DNA from: Streptomyces canus
GTDB taxonomy: Bacteria; Actinomycetota; Actinomycetes; Streptomycetales; Streptomycetaceae
Direction of reading: 5' to 3'
DNA length: 64,000 nt
Assembly: GCF_001514145.1 (NCBI RefSeq)
Contig: NZ_KQ948678.1
Coordinates: forward strand, 87,569 to 151,568
The notes below the pieces were generated by a model. That model was not told where the DNA came from. It did not search any database and saw nothing but the letters and a program-made list of their open reading frames with translations. Position numbers and translations under genes: made by a program. Of this stretch, positions 37,973 through 46,423 are shown piece after piece. Positions within the stretch are counted from its first letter, which is position 1; the number at the start of each line of letters is the position of its first letter.

Positions 37973-38771
37973 CTGCGACCCGGCCCAGCAGGAGGGCCCC
38001 CTTCGGCGCGATCTGCGGCTGATGGCGGCCGGGATGCTCGCGATGATGACCGCGCTCCACGGTGACACCGACGCGGCGCTGGCCTTGCTCGACACGATGG
38101 AGGCCGCCGCGGGGGACGATCCCTACGTGATCACGGTCTGGGCGACCTACTCCGCACGGGTCGCCGCGTTGATCGGCGCCCCCGTGCGGGCACGTCGCGG
38201 GGCTGAGCGCGGGATCGCCGCGGACCCCGCGTTCTCGTTCGGCTTACTCGGCGACTACCTGCGGCTGGTCCGGTGCTGGGCACGAGCCGTGACCGGCGGG
38301 GATCCGGTCGGCGTAGCCGTGGAGGCGCACGACCTGATCGTCGCGTCGCTCTCCGAGCCGCCACGCTCGGGCCTGGCCACCTGGTACGGGCTCCTCGGCG
38401 AGATGTGGCCGGCGGCGGGAAAGCTGGACGAGGCCGACGCGGCGCTCGGCCGGGCGGACTCGGCCATCGACACGTACGGCCAGCGCTACGCCGAAAGCCT
38501 GCTGCTTCTGCTCCGGACACGGGTGCTGCGGGCACGCGGCGAGCCGGTCGCCCCCCTCCGGGCCGTCGCCGAGCGGGCGCACGCACTGTCCGTCGAGCGC
38601 GACGCCCACCTGGTCGCCCGCCGTGCCGAGGAACTGATGGCCGAGCACTGGGCAGCGACGATCCGCAACGCCGCAATCGCCAGCAGCCACCTCGTCGGCG
38701 TCACGGCTGGGCAGTTGACGGTTCCCGACCGGGGACCGGCACGTCGAAGCAGTTCAGCACCATCGCGATGA
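37973..38771 (+). pseudogene. C-terminal TPR fragment of a third SARP regulator
   Basis: In-frame sequence from about 37973 (DPAQQEGPLRRDLRLMAAGM) to the stop at 38769 matches the C-terminal quarter of the large SARPs: MTALHGD, Y.RLVRCWARAVTGGDP, GLATWYGLLGEMW, YGQRYAESLLLLLRTRVLRA and ARRAEELM. The DNA-binding, BTAD and ATPase parts are absent. The 5' side is joined to a copy of the hydrolase promoter; the 3' end runs about 70 bp into the convergent gene at 38701. A TTA leucine codon is present at 38244-38246. It could make a TPR-only product from the ATG at 38022, but a remnant is more likely. Confidence 0.8.
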
Positions 38772-39285
38772 GGCAGTAGCTGCCGATGAGGAAAACGAGC
38801 TCGCCGACCCCATCAGGGCCCAGCAACTGCGTGGCCCGGTCGTATGTGGAGTCCGGCAGTATGCGCCCCGAGGTCAACGCCTTCGCGACGTCGTGGGCGA
38901 CGGCCTGCTCGTCACTCAGCCCGGAGGGCCGCCCGCCCGCCGCCAGCGTCGCGATCTGTGCCGCCGCAAGACCGACCTCGTCTGCGGTCTGCTCGTGCGC
39001 GTACAGCAGGTACCGGGCGCCGTAAGCGGCGCCGACGGTGAGGATCGCCACCTCGCGGACGACGGGGTCGAGGTGAGCCTCGGCCGCGACCGCACGCTGC
39101 AGAAACAGCGCCGGAACCCCGAACGCGGGGAAGTGCAGCATCGCCGCGAACGGCCCGACGAGCGCACCGTCGTCGTCGAGGATGACGACGCGGCCCTGCT
39201 CCTCGGTGACGAGGCCGGCGATGCCGTCATGCACCTCGCGGAGTGAGGGGTCGAGCTCATCGGGTGGGATGGGGCGAATACGCAT
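38701..39285 (-). CDS. Carboxymuconolactone-decarboxylase-family (AhpD-like) protein
   Basis: A product of 194 residues. The family pattern is visible in LREVHDGI, a helical core LDPVVREVAILTVGAAYGAR, YLLYAHEQTADEVGL and a long C-terminal helix pair. The redox CxxC seen in AhpD proper is absent, and the histidine in YAHEQ is kept, so a hydrolase/decarboxylase-like or non-redox role is likelier than peroxidase. Downstream of the cupin gene by 16 bp in one operon; cupin plus CMD-like pairs occur in aromatic and polyketide-like degradative or tailoring steps. Confidence 0.8.
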   Translation of the reverse strand: MRIRPIPPDELDPSLREVHDGIAGLVTEEQGRVVILDDDGALVGPFAAMLHFPAFGVPALFLQRAVAAEAHLDPVVREVAILTVGAAYGARYLLYAHEQTADEVGLAAAQIATLAAGGRPSGLSDEQAVAHDVAKALTSGRILPDSTYDRATQLLGPDGVGELVFLIGSYCLIAMVLNCFDVPVPGREPSTAQP

Positions 39286-39301
39286 ACGATGCTCCTCCTT
39301 C

Positions 39302-39865
39302 TCAGAGTCCGTCGGTGTACTGGCCGTCGATGAGTACGAAGGCGACCCGGCAGTTCGCGGCCGACCGGTTCGCCCATGCGTGGTTGGTGCCGCGCTGGAT
39401 CACGATGTCCCCGGTGCGGACGATGGTCTCGCCCTCGTCGAGGATCAGCGTGAGCTCGCCCTCGACGACGATCCCGTAGTCGATCGTCTGCGTGCGATGC
39501 ATCAACGGATGCGGGGCGCCGGCGTCGGACCGTGTGGCGTCGGCACCGTCCATCTCCCCGAACTTCTCGGCCGCCTCCGCCCCCGTCAGGTTCCGGATCC
39601 GGTCGTCCTCCGGAGGGAAGTCGATCACCCGGATACGAGTGCCACGCTCGGGAGGTCCGAGCACCAGACCGTTCTCCGCCGGCTCACCCGACTGCCGGTC
39701 GATGACGGCCGGCGTCTGGCGTGTGTTCCACACCTCGTAGAAGGTCGGGCCACCAGGCCCGCCGATCTCCACCACGCGAGTCGGCGGCGCGTCCTGCGTG
39801 ATCACCGCACGGCCGGACCCGTCATGGCCGGTCACGATTCTTCGGAACGGTAGTACGGAGCTCAT
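39302..39865 (-). CDS. Cupin-domain protein
   Basis: Start at the ATG at 39865, giving 187 residues. A single cupin barrel lies in the C-terminal half: YGIVVEGELTLILDEGE, then VIQRGTNHAWANRS, with the second conserved His in NHAW. The N-terminal part (RRIVTGHDGSGRAVI) is typical of larger cupin proteins of the type annotated with cupin_2. It may bind a metal through the His residues. It is the first gene of the cupin-CMD operon, with a variant of the candidate SARP operator 112 bp upstream. Confidence 0.82.
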   Translation of the reverse strand: MSSVLPFRRIVTGHDGSGRAVITQDAPPTRVVEIGGPGGPTFYEVWNTRQTPAVIDRQSGEPAENGLVLGPPERGTRIRVIDFPPEDDRIRNLTGAEAAEKFGEMDGADATRSDAGAPHPLMHRTQTIDYGIVVEGELTLILDEGETIVRTGDIVIQRGTNHAWANRSAANCRVAFVLIDGQYTDGL

Positions 39866-39976
39866 GGGGTAAGTCCTGCTCTTCTCAGCCGATGTGGGCA
39901 TTCGAGGTCATCGCGTCAGCGGGGTAAGCGGCCCGCTGGGCATGGAATCCGCCGCGCACCGAAAGACTGGCGCCCG

Positions 39977-39997
39977 CCAGTTGACGTGGAGTTGACC
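39977..39997 (-). promoter_or_regulatory. Variant direct-repeat operator upstream of the cupin gene
   Basis: Read toward the gene, GTCAACTCCACGTCAAC contains two GTCAAC copies 11 bp apart. This is the spacing of SARP half-sites, and the sequence resembles CGTCAAG of the other sites. Confidence 0.45.
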
Positions 39998-40228
39998 GTC
40001 CGTGGACGGCGCCCCGATGTCCGTAAAGTCTGCTTTGGTGTTCGTATCGGGCGATCAGGTCCCGTTGGGAGGGGTCGCCGCGATTGCGGCTGTCACTCTG
40101 GTCGATTCTGGTTGCTTGCTTTGTGTTTCCAGTCGGAAATCTTTGGTAATCGCTTTGCCTGCCTCGGGACTTGGGCGACCGCGGACGGCGGATGGCGGCG
40201 AAGGCCGGCCAAGGCTGGGAACGGGAGA

Positions 40229-40690
40229 ATGGCTTCCTCCGCTGGGTCTCTGCGGCTGCAGGTTCTCGGTCCGTTGCGGCTGGCGCGACGGTGTCGAGCT
40301 GGATCCCGGCCCTCGGCAGCGGTCGTATCTGCTCGCGATCCTGCTCGCGCGCGGGCAAGTCGATCAGTACGAGCGAGCTGATCGACCTGATCTGGGGCGA
40401 CGGCGCCCCCTCCAGTGCCTTGAACATTCTTCAGAAGTACGTCTGCGCGTTGCGACGGCTGGTCGATCCGCCGCAATGGGGCATCGCCTACCACTGGGCG
40501 CTGCTCGCCGAGATGTGGCTGGCAGCCGGATCGCCCGACCGGGCCGAAGCCGCTCTCGACCGAGTTGACCAGACCATGCGGGACTACGGCCAGCGCTACG
40601 CCGAGCCGCCGAACGACTCCTCCCAGGACCGGGGGCCATGCCTGACCGCGGGCCCTGAGGGGCAGAGCGGCCCAGGAATGAGAAGCGGGG
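40229..40690 (+). pseudogene. Collapsed SARP regulator plus start of an aminotransferase gene
   Basis: The region from about 40090 is a close DNA copy of the start of the SARP module at 31925-32300: same upstream sequence, same ASLRLQVLGPLR start. Small deletions shift the frame in the winged-helix part (near 40275 and 40355). At ALRRL the sequence jumps to VDPPQWGIAYHWALLAEMWL, which in the intact paralogue lies about 2.6 kb downstream. A second jump leads into the last codons and a short piece matching the aminotransferase start. So a whole SARP-aminotransferase module was duplicated here and then collapsed by deletion. Confidence 0.88.
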
Positions 40691-40787
40691 ACAAACTTAA
40701 TTTCGCCGGCGGGTATTCCGCCGACGTGTATTCCGGCTTTGCGCGAAGGCATGCTTGACAACAACGGAATCGGTGCCCGGATTTCTG

Positions 40788-40803
40788 TTCAGTGCTCGTC
40801 AAG
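40788..40803 (+). promoter_or_regulatory. Candidate SARP operator upstream of the secreted hydrolase operon
   Basis: TTCAGTGCTCGTCAAG, 63 bp before the ATG at 40867 and matching the TTCAGT-N3-CGTCAAG pattern of the sites at 26655 and 29213. Confidence 0.58.
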
Positions 40804-40866
40804 TGGGCGGCTTTACGCTGACCGCGATCACCACCGAGAACACCGGATACCGAAGGGTATACAACC

Positions 40867-41670
40867 ATGACGACAACTCGCCGGGGGCTGTTGGCCGGAT
40901 CCGCCGCGGTCGTGGTGGGCGCCGCACTCGACGCGCCCGCCGCGCAGGCACACACCGGAAGCGGCAGTGGCAGCGGCCAGAAGCCCACCGTCGTACTCGT
41001 GCACGGCGCGTTCGCCGACGCCTCCGGCTGGAACGGGGTCGCCTCCCGGCTCATCCGTGACGGCTATCCGGTCATCGCACCGCCCAACCCACTGCGCAGC
41101 GTGTCCTCCGACTCCGCCTATCTGGCCGGCATCCTCGCGACCCTCAGCGGCCCGATCGTCCTCGTCGCGCACTCCTACGGCGGGATCGTCGTCACCAACG
41201 CCGCGACCGGCAACCCGAACGTGAAGGCGCTGGTCTACGTTGCCGCGTTCGTGCCCGACCAGGGGGAGACGCTGCTGGGCCTGCAGACGAAGTACCCGGG
41301 AAGCAGACTCAGCGAGGAGGCGCTGGACTTCCGTCCCTACGGTGAGGGACTCGTCGACGGCTACATCAAGAAGGAGCTCTTCCACGACGTGTTCGCCGGG
41401 GACCTGCCGAAGGCGACCGCCGGGCTGATGTGGGCCGGCCAGCGGCCGGCGGACGTGCGCACCCTCGGGGAGCCGTCCGGCGTCCCGGCCTGGAAGACCA
41501 TTCCGTCCTGGTATCTCGTGGGCCGCGACGACCAGGTGCTGCCCCCGGCGGCGCAGCGGTTCATGGCGCGCCGGGCCGGCGCGCACACCTTCGAGGCCGA
41601 CACCTCGCATGTTGTGATGATCGCGCAGCCCGCGGCGACGGCCGCCCTCGTCAAGCGCGCCGCGCGCTGA
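40867..41670 (+). CDS. Exported alpha/beta hydrolase (Tat-type signal)
   Basis: The 267-residue product starts MTTTRRGLLAGSAAVVVGAA, a twin-arginine signal with an AQA-like cleavage region near residue 28. The enzyme part has the oxyanion motif HGAFADASGW, nucleophile elbow AHSYGG, acidic residue in VGRDDQVLP and histidine in DTSHVV. It is a paralogue of the cytoplasmic enzyme at 28387-29109. First gene of an operon with an MFS exporter and a flavoprotein. The pairing of an exported hydrolase with an exporter suggests processing of the exported product outside the cell; that is inference. Confidence 0.9.
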   Translation: MTTTRRGLLAGSAAVVVGAALDAPAAQAHTGSGSGSGQKPTVVLVHGAFADASGWNGVASRLIRDGYPVIAPPNPLRSVSSDSAYLAGILATLSGPIVLVAHSYGGIVVTNAATGNPNVKALVYVAAFVPDQGETLLGLQTKYPGSRLSEEALDFRPYGEGLVDGYIKKELFHDVFAGDLPKATAGLMWAGQRPADVRTLGEPSGVPAWKTIPSWYLVGRDDQVLPPAAQRFMARRAGAHTFEADTSHVVMIAQPAATAALVKRAAR

Positions 41671-41838
41671 CACCACCGAGCCGACGAGGCCGGCAGGGGC
41701 CGGCGATGTTCGAGGGGCTGGGGCGGACGGTGGGTGATCGGGCCGGCTGCGGCCTTCCTGGCGCTCGGCGGCATTGATCCCCCCGTCCCGCACCGGCCCG
41801 TACGCCGTCCAACCGACCCTCCTGCCGAGGACGAGACG

Positions 41839-43080
41839 ATGCATCAGCACGCATACGACAGTCAGTGCACCGCCGAGGAGAAGCGGCACACCACCGCGAA
41901 GTCGCCCATCAGGAATCCGAAGCTGACGTTGTTCGCACTGGCGTTGGGCACCTTCGCGATCGGCGCCGGCGAGTTCGGCAGCAACGGCATCATCCAGCTG
42001 TTCGCGTCCGATCTGGACGTGTCCGTTCCGGTCGCGACCTACGCGATCACCGCGTATGCCTTCGGGGTGATGATCGGCTCTCCGGCGATCACCCTGCTCG
42101 CCGCCCGGGTCAACCGGCGCACCCTGCTGCTCGGCTTGATCGGGCTGTTCCTGGTCGGCAACGGGCTCTCCGCCCTGGCGCCGGACATCGTGCTGTTCGT
42201 CGTCTTCCGGTTTGTCACCGGCAGCGTGCAGGGAGCGTTCTTCGGCGCCGGGGCCGTCGTCGCCGCGTACGTGTACGGGCCGGGCAAGGGCGGCAAGGCG
42301 TTCGCCACCGTGATGGGAGGACTCACCGTCGCCACCATCGCCGGGTCGCCGCTCGGCACCTTCATCGGCCAGCACGCCGGCTGGCGCGCCATGTACGGGA
42401 CCGTGGTCGCCGTCGGCCTGCTCGCCGGAGCCGCCCTGGTGGCCTGGCTGCCGCGCACCGACGACCTGCGCGGCAGCTCCCTCACGGGCGAACTGGGCGC
42501 CCTCAGGCGGCGGGACGTCTGGCTGATGGTCACCGTCGCGGCGCTCGGCATCTCCAGCATCTTCGCCGTCTACACGTTCATCGGCCCGTTCGTCACCGAC
42601 GCGGCGCTGCGGGACTCCTCGCTCATCCCGATCGCGCTCGCCGTCTTCGGCCTGGGCATGGCGGTCGGCAACCAGGTCGGCGGACGTGTCGCCGACCGGT
42701 ACGAGAACCGCGGTCTGGTCCTGGGCTACGGCGGTGCTCTGGTGTTCCTCGTACTGATCGGTGTGTCAGGCAGCAACCTGGTGGTTCTGCTGCCCTGCCT
42801 CTTCGGCGTCGGCGCCACCATGATGTTAGCCATCCCCACCATCCAGGTCCGGCTGACCGGTTTCGCGCCGGACGCCCCCACCCTGATGGGAACGCTCAAC
42901 CTGGCCGCCCTCAACCTGGCCAACTGCCTCGGCGCGATCGGTGGCGCCGTCGCCCTCGACGCTGGCTGGGGGACCCTGTCCACCGTGTGGGCCGGCTTCG
43001 TCCTCACCACCGTCGGTCTGCTCCTGTATGTCACGACCGTCGCCCGAGTGAAGCCGGCGCCCGTTCCGGTTCGCGCCTGA
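41839..43080 (+). CDS. MFS exporter, DHA1 (chloramphenicol-resistance-like) type
   Basis: Start at the ATG at 41839 with GAGGACGAG upstream, giving 413 residues. Twelve membrane segments; N-terminal LTLFALALGTFAIGAGEFG is typical of the CmlR/AraJ-like drug:proton antiporters, as are the loops after helices 2 and 4. A TTA leucine codon at 42826-42828 makes translation dependent on the bldA tRNA in Streptomyces. It lies 168 bp after the hydrolase and 24 bp before the flavoprotein gene. Likely role is export of the cluster product or self-resistance. Confidence 0.88.
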   Translation: MHQHAYDSQCTAEEKRHTTAKSPIRNPKLTLFALALGTFAIGAGEFGSNGIIQLFASDLDVSVPVATYAITAYAFGVMIGSPAITLLAARVNRRTLLLGLIGLFLVGNGLSALAPDIVLFVVFRFVTGSVQGAFFGAGAVVAAYVYGPGKGGKAFATVMGGLTVATIAGSPLGTFIGQHAGWRAMYGTVVAVGLLAGAALVAWLPRTDDLRGSSLTGELGALRRRDVWLMVTVAALGISSIFAVYTFIGPFVTDAALRDSSLIPIALAVFGLGMAVGNQVGGRVADRYENRGLVLGYGGALVFLVLIGVSGSNLVVLLPCLFGVGATMMLAIPTIQVRLTGFAPDAPTLMGTLNLAALNLANCLGAIGGAVALDAGWGTLSTVWAGFVLTTVGLLLYVTTVARVKPAPVPVRA

Positions 43081-43104
43081 AACAGCCCTACACGGAGGAA
43101 TCAC

Positions 43105-44712
43105 GTGAACGACGGTGCGGCAGAGCGCGGGCCGGTCCTGGACGACGAACAGTTCCGCCAACTCGCCGAGTACGGTGAGGTGGAGCACGCCGAGCCCGGC
43201 CGGGACCTGTACACGTCCGGCGACGACACCTACGACTTCTTCCTGCTCCGGTCGGCGACCGTGGACATCGTCCGGGATGCGACGGCGATCGAGCCGGAGC
43301 GTCTGATCTACCGGGGCGGCCCCGGAGACTTCCTCGGCGAGCTCAACCTGCTGACCGGTCAGCACGTCTACCTGACCGCCCGGGTGGTGATCGCCGGGAT
43401 GGTCGTCCGGATCCGGTCGGCGATGCTGCGCCGGGCCCTCGCCGAGCAGGTCGACATCGCCGACACCCTGATCGAGGCGTTCAGGGAACGGCGCGAGGTG
43501 ATCCGCGGGGCGGCAGGCAACGCCCTGGAGATCGTCGGCCGGCCGTACGCCGCGGAGACGCTCGAACTACGCACCTATGCGGCGCAGATGCTCCTGCCGA
43601 ACTCCTGGCTCGACGCGGCCTCGCACCCCGGACGCTCGCTGATGAGACGGGCGGGGCTCGGCGAGGACGACCTCCCGGCCGCGATGGTCAACGGTTCGCT
43701 GCTGAGGCGCGCGACACCCAGAGCTGTTGCCGAGGTGCTCGGTCTCACCTATCGAGCCGACGGGCGCCCGGTCGATCTCGTCGTGGTGGGCGCCGGCCCG
43801 GCGGGTCTGGCCGCCGCCGTGTACGGGGCGTCCGAGGGCCTCGTCACCGTACTGCTGGACCGCGCCGGGCTCGGCGGCCAGGCCGCCAAGAGCGCCCGCA
43901 TCGAGAACTACCTGGGCTTCCCGCACGGAGTCAGCGGCGAAAGCCTGACCCGTATGGCGATGGTCCAGGCGCTCAAGTTCAGCGTACGGATCCACTCGCC
44001 CTGCGCGGTCGCCGGCCTGGACCTCTCCGACGAGCGGCGACCGGCCGTCCTGCTGGAGGACGGCACACGCATCCGGTGTCGCGCGGTGATCGCCGCGACC
44101 GGGGCCCACTACCGCCACCTCGACCTGCCGCAGTGGACGACCTTCGAGAAGTCCGGTTGCGTCCGGTACGCCGCGACCGAGCTGGACGTCCGAGGCTATG
44201 AGGACCAGCCGGTGACGGTCGTCGGCGGCGCCAACTCGGCCGGGCAGGCGGCCCTTTCCCTCGCCGGCCGTGGTGCGACAGTGAATCTGATCGTCCGCGG
44301 TACCGATCTCGGAGCCCGGATGTCGTCCTACCTGACCGACCGGATCCGGGCGCATGCGCGGATCCAGGTCCACACCGGCAGCACCATCCGCGAACTGGGC
44401 GGCGACGACACCCTCGCGTCGATCGTCGCCGAGAGGTCCGACGGGCGGCGGGACCGGCTGGCCTGCCGCGCCCTGTTCTGCTTCATCGGCGCCGACCCGG
44501 TGTCGGGCTGGCTGGACGGCGTGGCCAAGGACCACCACGGCTTCGTCCTCACGGACAGCCGGTCCGGTACGGCCCTGCCGTTCCAGACGAGCGCACCCCG
44601 GGTCTTCGCGGTCGGTGACCTGCGCGCGGGCTCGACGAAAAGAGTGGCCACCGCGGTCGGTGACGGTGCCGGCGCCGTCTCCTCCGTCCACGCGGCTCTC
44701 GCCGACGACTGA
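43105..44712 (+). CDS. Cyclic-nucleotide-binding-domain / thioredoxin-reductase-like flavoprotein without CxxC
   Basis: The product has 535 residues. Residues about 20-140 form a cNMP-binding-type barrel (LYTSGDDTYDFFLLRSATVD, GPGDFLGELNLLTG). Residues 225-535 form a TrxR-like pyridine-nucleotide-disulfide oxidoreductase with VVVGAGPAGLAAAVYGASEG (FAD), GLGGQAAKSARIENYLGF, VVGGANSAGQAALSLA (NADPH) and VFAVGDLRAGSTKRVATAVG. The redox CxxC of true thioredoxin reductases is missing. Such fused proteins are common in actinobacteria; the cNMP domain may gate the flavoprotein. Last gene of the 40867 operon. The electron acceptor is unknown. Confidence 0.88.
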   Translation: MNDGAAERGPVLDDEQFRQLAEYGEVEHAEPGRDLYTSGDDTYDFFLLRSATVDIVRDATAIEPERLIYRGGPGDFLGELNLLTGQHVYLTARVVIAGMVVRIRSAMLRRALAEQVDIADTLIEAFRERREVIRGAAGNALEIVGRPYAAETLELRTYAAQMLLPNSWLDAASHPGRSLMRRAGLGEDDLPAAMVNGSLLRRATPRAVAEVLGLTYRADGRPVDLVVVGAGPAGLAAAVYGASEGLVTVLLDRAGLGGQAAKSARIENYLGFPHGVSGESLTRMAMVQALKFSVRIHSPCAVAGLDLSDERRPAVLLEDGTRIRCRAVIAATGAHYRHLDLPQWTTFEKSGCVRYAATELDVRGYEDQPVTVVGGANSAGQAALSLAGRGATVNLIVRGTDLGARMSSYLTDRIRAHARIQVHTGSTIRELGGDDTLASIVAERSDGRRDRLACRALFCFIGADPVSGWLDGVAKDHHGFVLTDSRSGTALPFQTSAPRVFAVGDLRAGSTKRVATAVGDGAGAVSSVHAALADD

Positions 44713-44749
44713 CGCATCATTGACCGTGTTCCGGCACACCGTGAAACGT

Positions 44750-44886
44750 ATGTGGGACCCGAGGTCCGGCTGGAAGGAGAAGTCGTACTCGTCGAGCGTT
44801 TTGTGGTGCGGCAACTTCGACAGCCGCAGGCCCTGCTGGAACGTGAGATTCCGTCGTGTGTCCGCAGAGTGGAGCGGATGCGGCAC
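44750..44886 (-). pseudogene. IS21-family istB helper ATPase, fragment
   Basis: On the minus strand, RRNLTFQQGLRLSKLPHHKT followed by LDEYDFSFQPDL is the well-known region just before the P-loop of IS21 IstB. The P-loop itself is missing and the sequence runs into other DNA. Together with the istA scar at 6666 this shows at least one lost IS21 element. Confidence 0.75.
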
Positions 44887-45039
44887 GAGGTCACTTGGGC
44901 AGTTCTCCGCCCGCTGGTCGACGTCCTGGTGAAGAAGGTGAAAGCGGTGCGCCGGGCAGCCGATGCCGTCCGGCTACACGGCCCGGCCGTCATCCCGCAC
45001 AAGGACATGGGGATAGGACCCGATAGGCTGCTTCACCTG

Positions 45040-45110
45040 GAAAGTGCCTCCGACAGGGGCGGGAACAAGGACCTCAGCAATCCTCATTCTCGCTGGTCAG
45101 AGGCACTTTC
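45040..45110. repeat. 71-bp segment with perfect 11-bp inverted ends
   Basis: GAAAGTGCCTC at 45040-45050 and GAGGCACTTTC at 45100-45110 are perfect complements 49 bp apart. It may be a relic of two insertion-sequence ends or a tiny MITE-like element; no ORF is inside. The surrounding 44887-45283 holds nothing else I can support. Confidence 0.5.
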
Positions 45111-45283
45111 TACTTCCCTGACCGTCTGCCGGACAGCCCGCTTCATGAAAGCGCGAGGCTAAGGTGAAGAGAGCCGTTGCCTGTGGCGGAGACAACTGAG
45201 TTGCCGAACTGCGCTTCCTCCAGGGCGAGTTGCTGCGATCATCCACGTGTCACCCGGTGAGCGACACGAACAGAGACATCAGC

Positions 45284-45773
45284 ATGACGTGGCCCTACGC
45301 GGCACTAGCCAAGGAAGCAGCCAAGCGCGGAGGGCCCCAAGCACTGCGTTACTTCTACCTCGGGACGCCGGTGCGCAGCCACGGGGACAGCAACCGTCGA
45401 AGTCGACCTCGTCGACGGCATGTACGCCCACCCCTACGCCCTGCCCAGGCCCACACTCAGACCCGGACAACTCGCACCCAGGGAGACTTACCCCCTGACC
45501 GTTGAGCAGGTGCCGCTCTTTCCCTCAGGGACGTATTGCGCCGAGGCGGCACAGGCCGAAGTCACCGCGCTGGTCGACGACCTGGCGGACGGCGGAACCG
45601 GCATGGTGCAGGCCGCATCGCTCCTGGCGAATCAGCTGGTCCACACCTTCGGGATCCCCGAGGCTCACTGCATCACCGCCGCGGGTGAACTCCGTCTCGC
45701 GGCATGGCAGTCGGAACAGCGCGAGACCATCAGTGCCTGGGCGCAGCAGCAATCTATCGCGGCAACGGAGTAG
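45284..45773 (+). pseudogene. Disrupted hypothetical gene
   Basis: An ATG at 45284 opens MTWPYAALAKEAAKRGGPQA, but this frame degenerates after about 30 codons. A second frame, entered near 45390 (TVEVDLVDGMYAHPYALPRP), continues as good coding sequence to a stop at 45771, ending in a Gln-rich helix (SAWAQQQSIAATE). A frameshift near 45375 would join them into one protein of about 160 residues. Family not recognised. Confidence 0.4.
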
Positions 45774-45821
45774 CAGCTGCCATGACGGGGGAGTCTGATA
45801 ACCCCGGCCGCGTTCACCGTT

Positions 45822-45971
45822 CTAGGCAGCCTCGACCGGCGCGAGGACCAGCAGGCGGCCCATCGCCGCCAGCCCCGACGGCTCGACCCGGTAGTACACC
45901 CAGGTGCCGCGCCGCTCGGAGGTCAGCAGCCCGGCATCCTTGAGCCTCTTCAGACCCTCGGCCGCACCCTG
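45822..45971 (-). pseudogene. C-terminal fragment of an ArsR-family repressor
   Basis: The minus strand encodes about 49 residues containing LKRLKDAGLLTSERRGTWVY followed by YRVEP, the recognition-helix and wing region of ArsR regulators, to a TAG at 45822. The N-terminal helices are gone. The 5' edge abuts a decapitated MFS gene on the other strand at about 45969. Confidence 0.7.
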
Positions 45972-46423
45972 TACGCAGCCCTTGCCCACCGCACCGCAGC
46001 AACGGCCCGCACCACGATGCTGATCGTGCTCGGTGGCCTGACCTCCGCCGCCTTCGCCGTCGTACCCGACCCGTACGCCCTGCTCATCTCGCCGTGTCGG
46101 TCGTGGCCGGCATGGTCCGCGGCAACCTCACTCTGCTGCAGGCGACCGCCCTTACCGACCGCTGGGGCGCAACGCACTACGGACGCCTCTCCGGGCTCCT
46201 TGCAGCACCGGCCACCGCCGCCGCAGCCCTCGCACCGTTCGTCGGCACCGTCCTCGCCGCACCCCTGGGCGGCTACGGACCGCTCTTCTTCCTCCTCGCC
46301 ACCGTCTCCGTGGCCGCCGCCCTCACCGTGCTGTGGACACGGCCCCGAACGCCACTGAGGGACTTTCGCAAACGGTCCGTGAAGCGGCGCTCAGTACCGG
46401 TCTTCTGTAGGACGAGCCGCTAG
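45969..46423 (+). pseudogene. C-terminal half of an MFS transporter, frameshifted
   Basis: Coding sequence starts abruptly with LYAALAHRTAATARTTMLIV and a membrane helix. It shifts frame near 46090 and continues as VVAGMVRGNLTLLQATALTD, a loop, and two more membrane helices to 46423. The N-terminal half is missing. The gene overlaps the end of the convergent recombinase-like gene by 33 bp. Confidence 0.7.

Noticed and set aside
45001..45120. Inverted repeat considered as a transcription terminator
   Set aside because: A 49-base loop and no adjacent convergent gene ends make a terminator unlikely; kept as a repeat.
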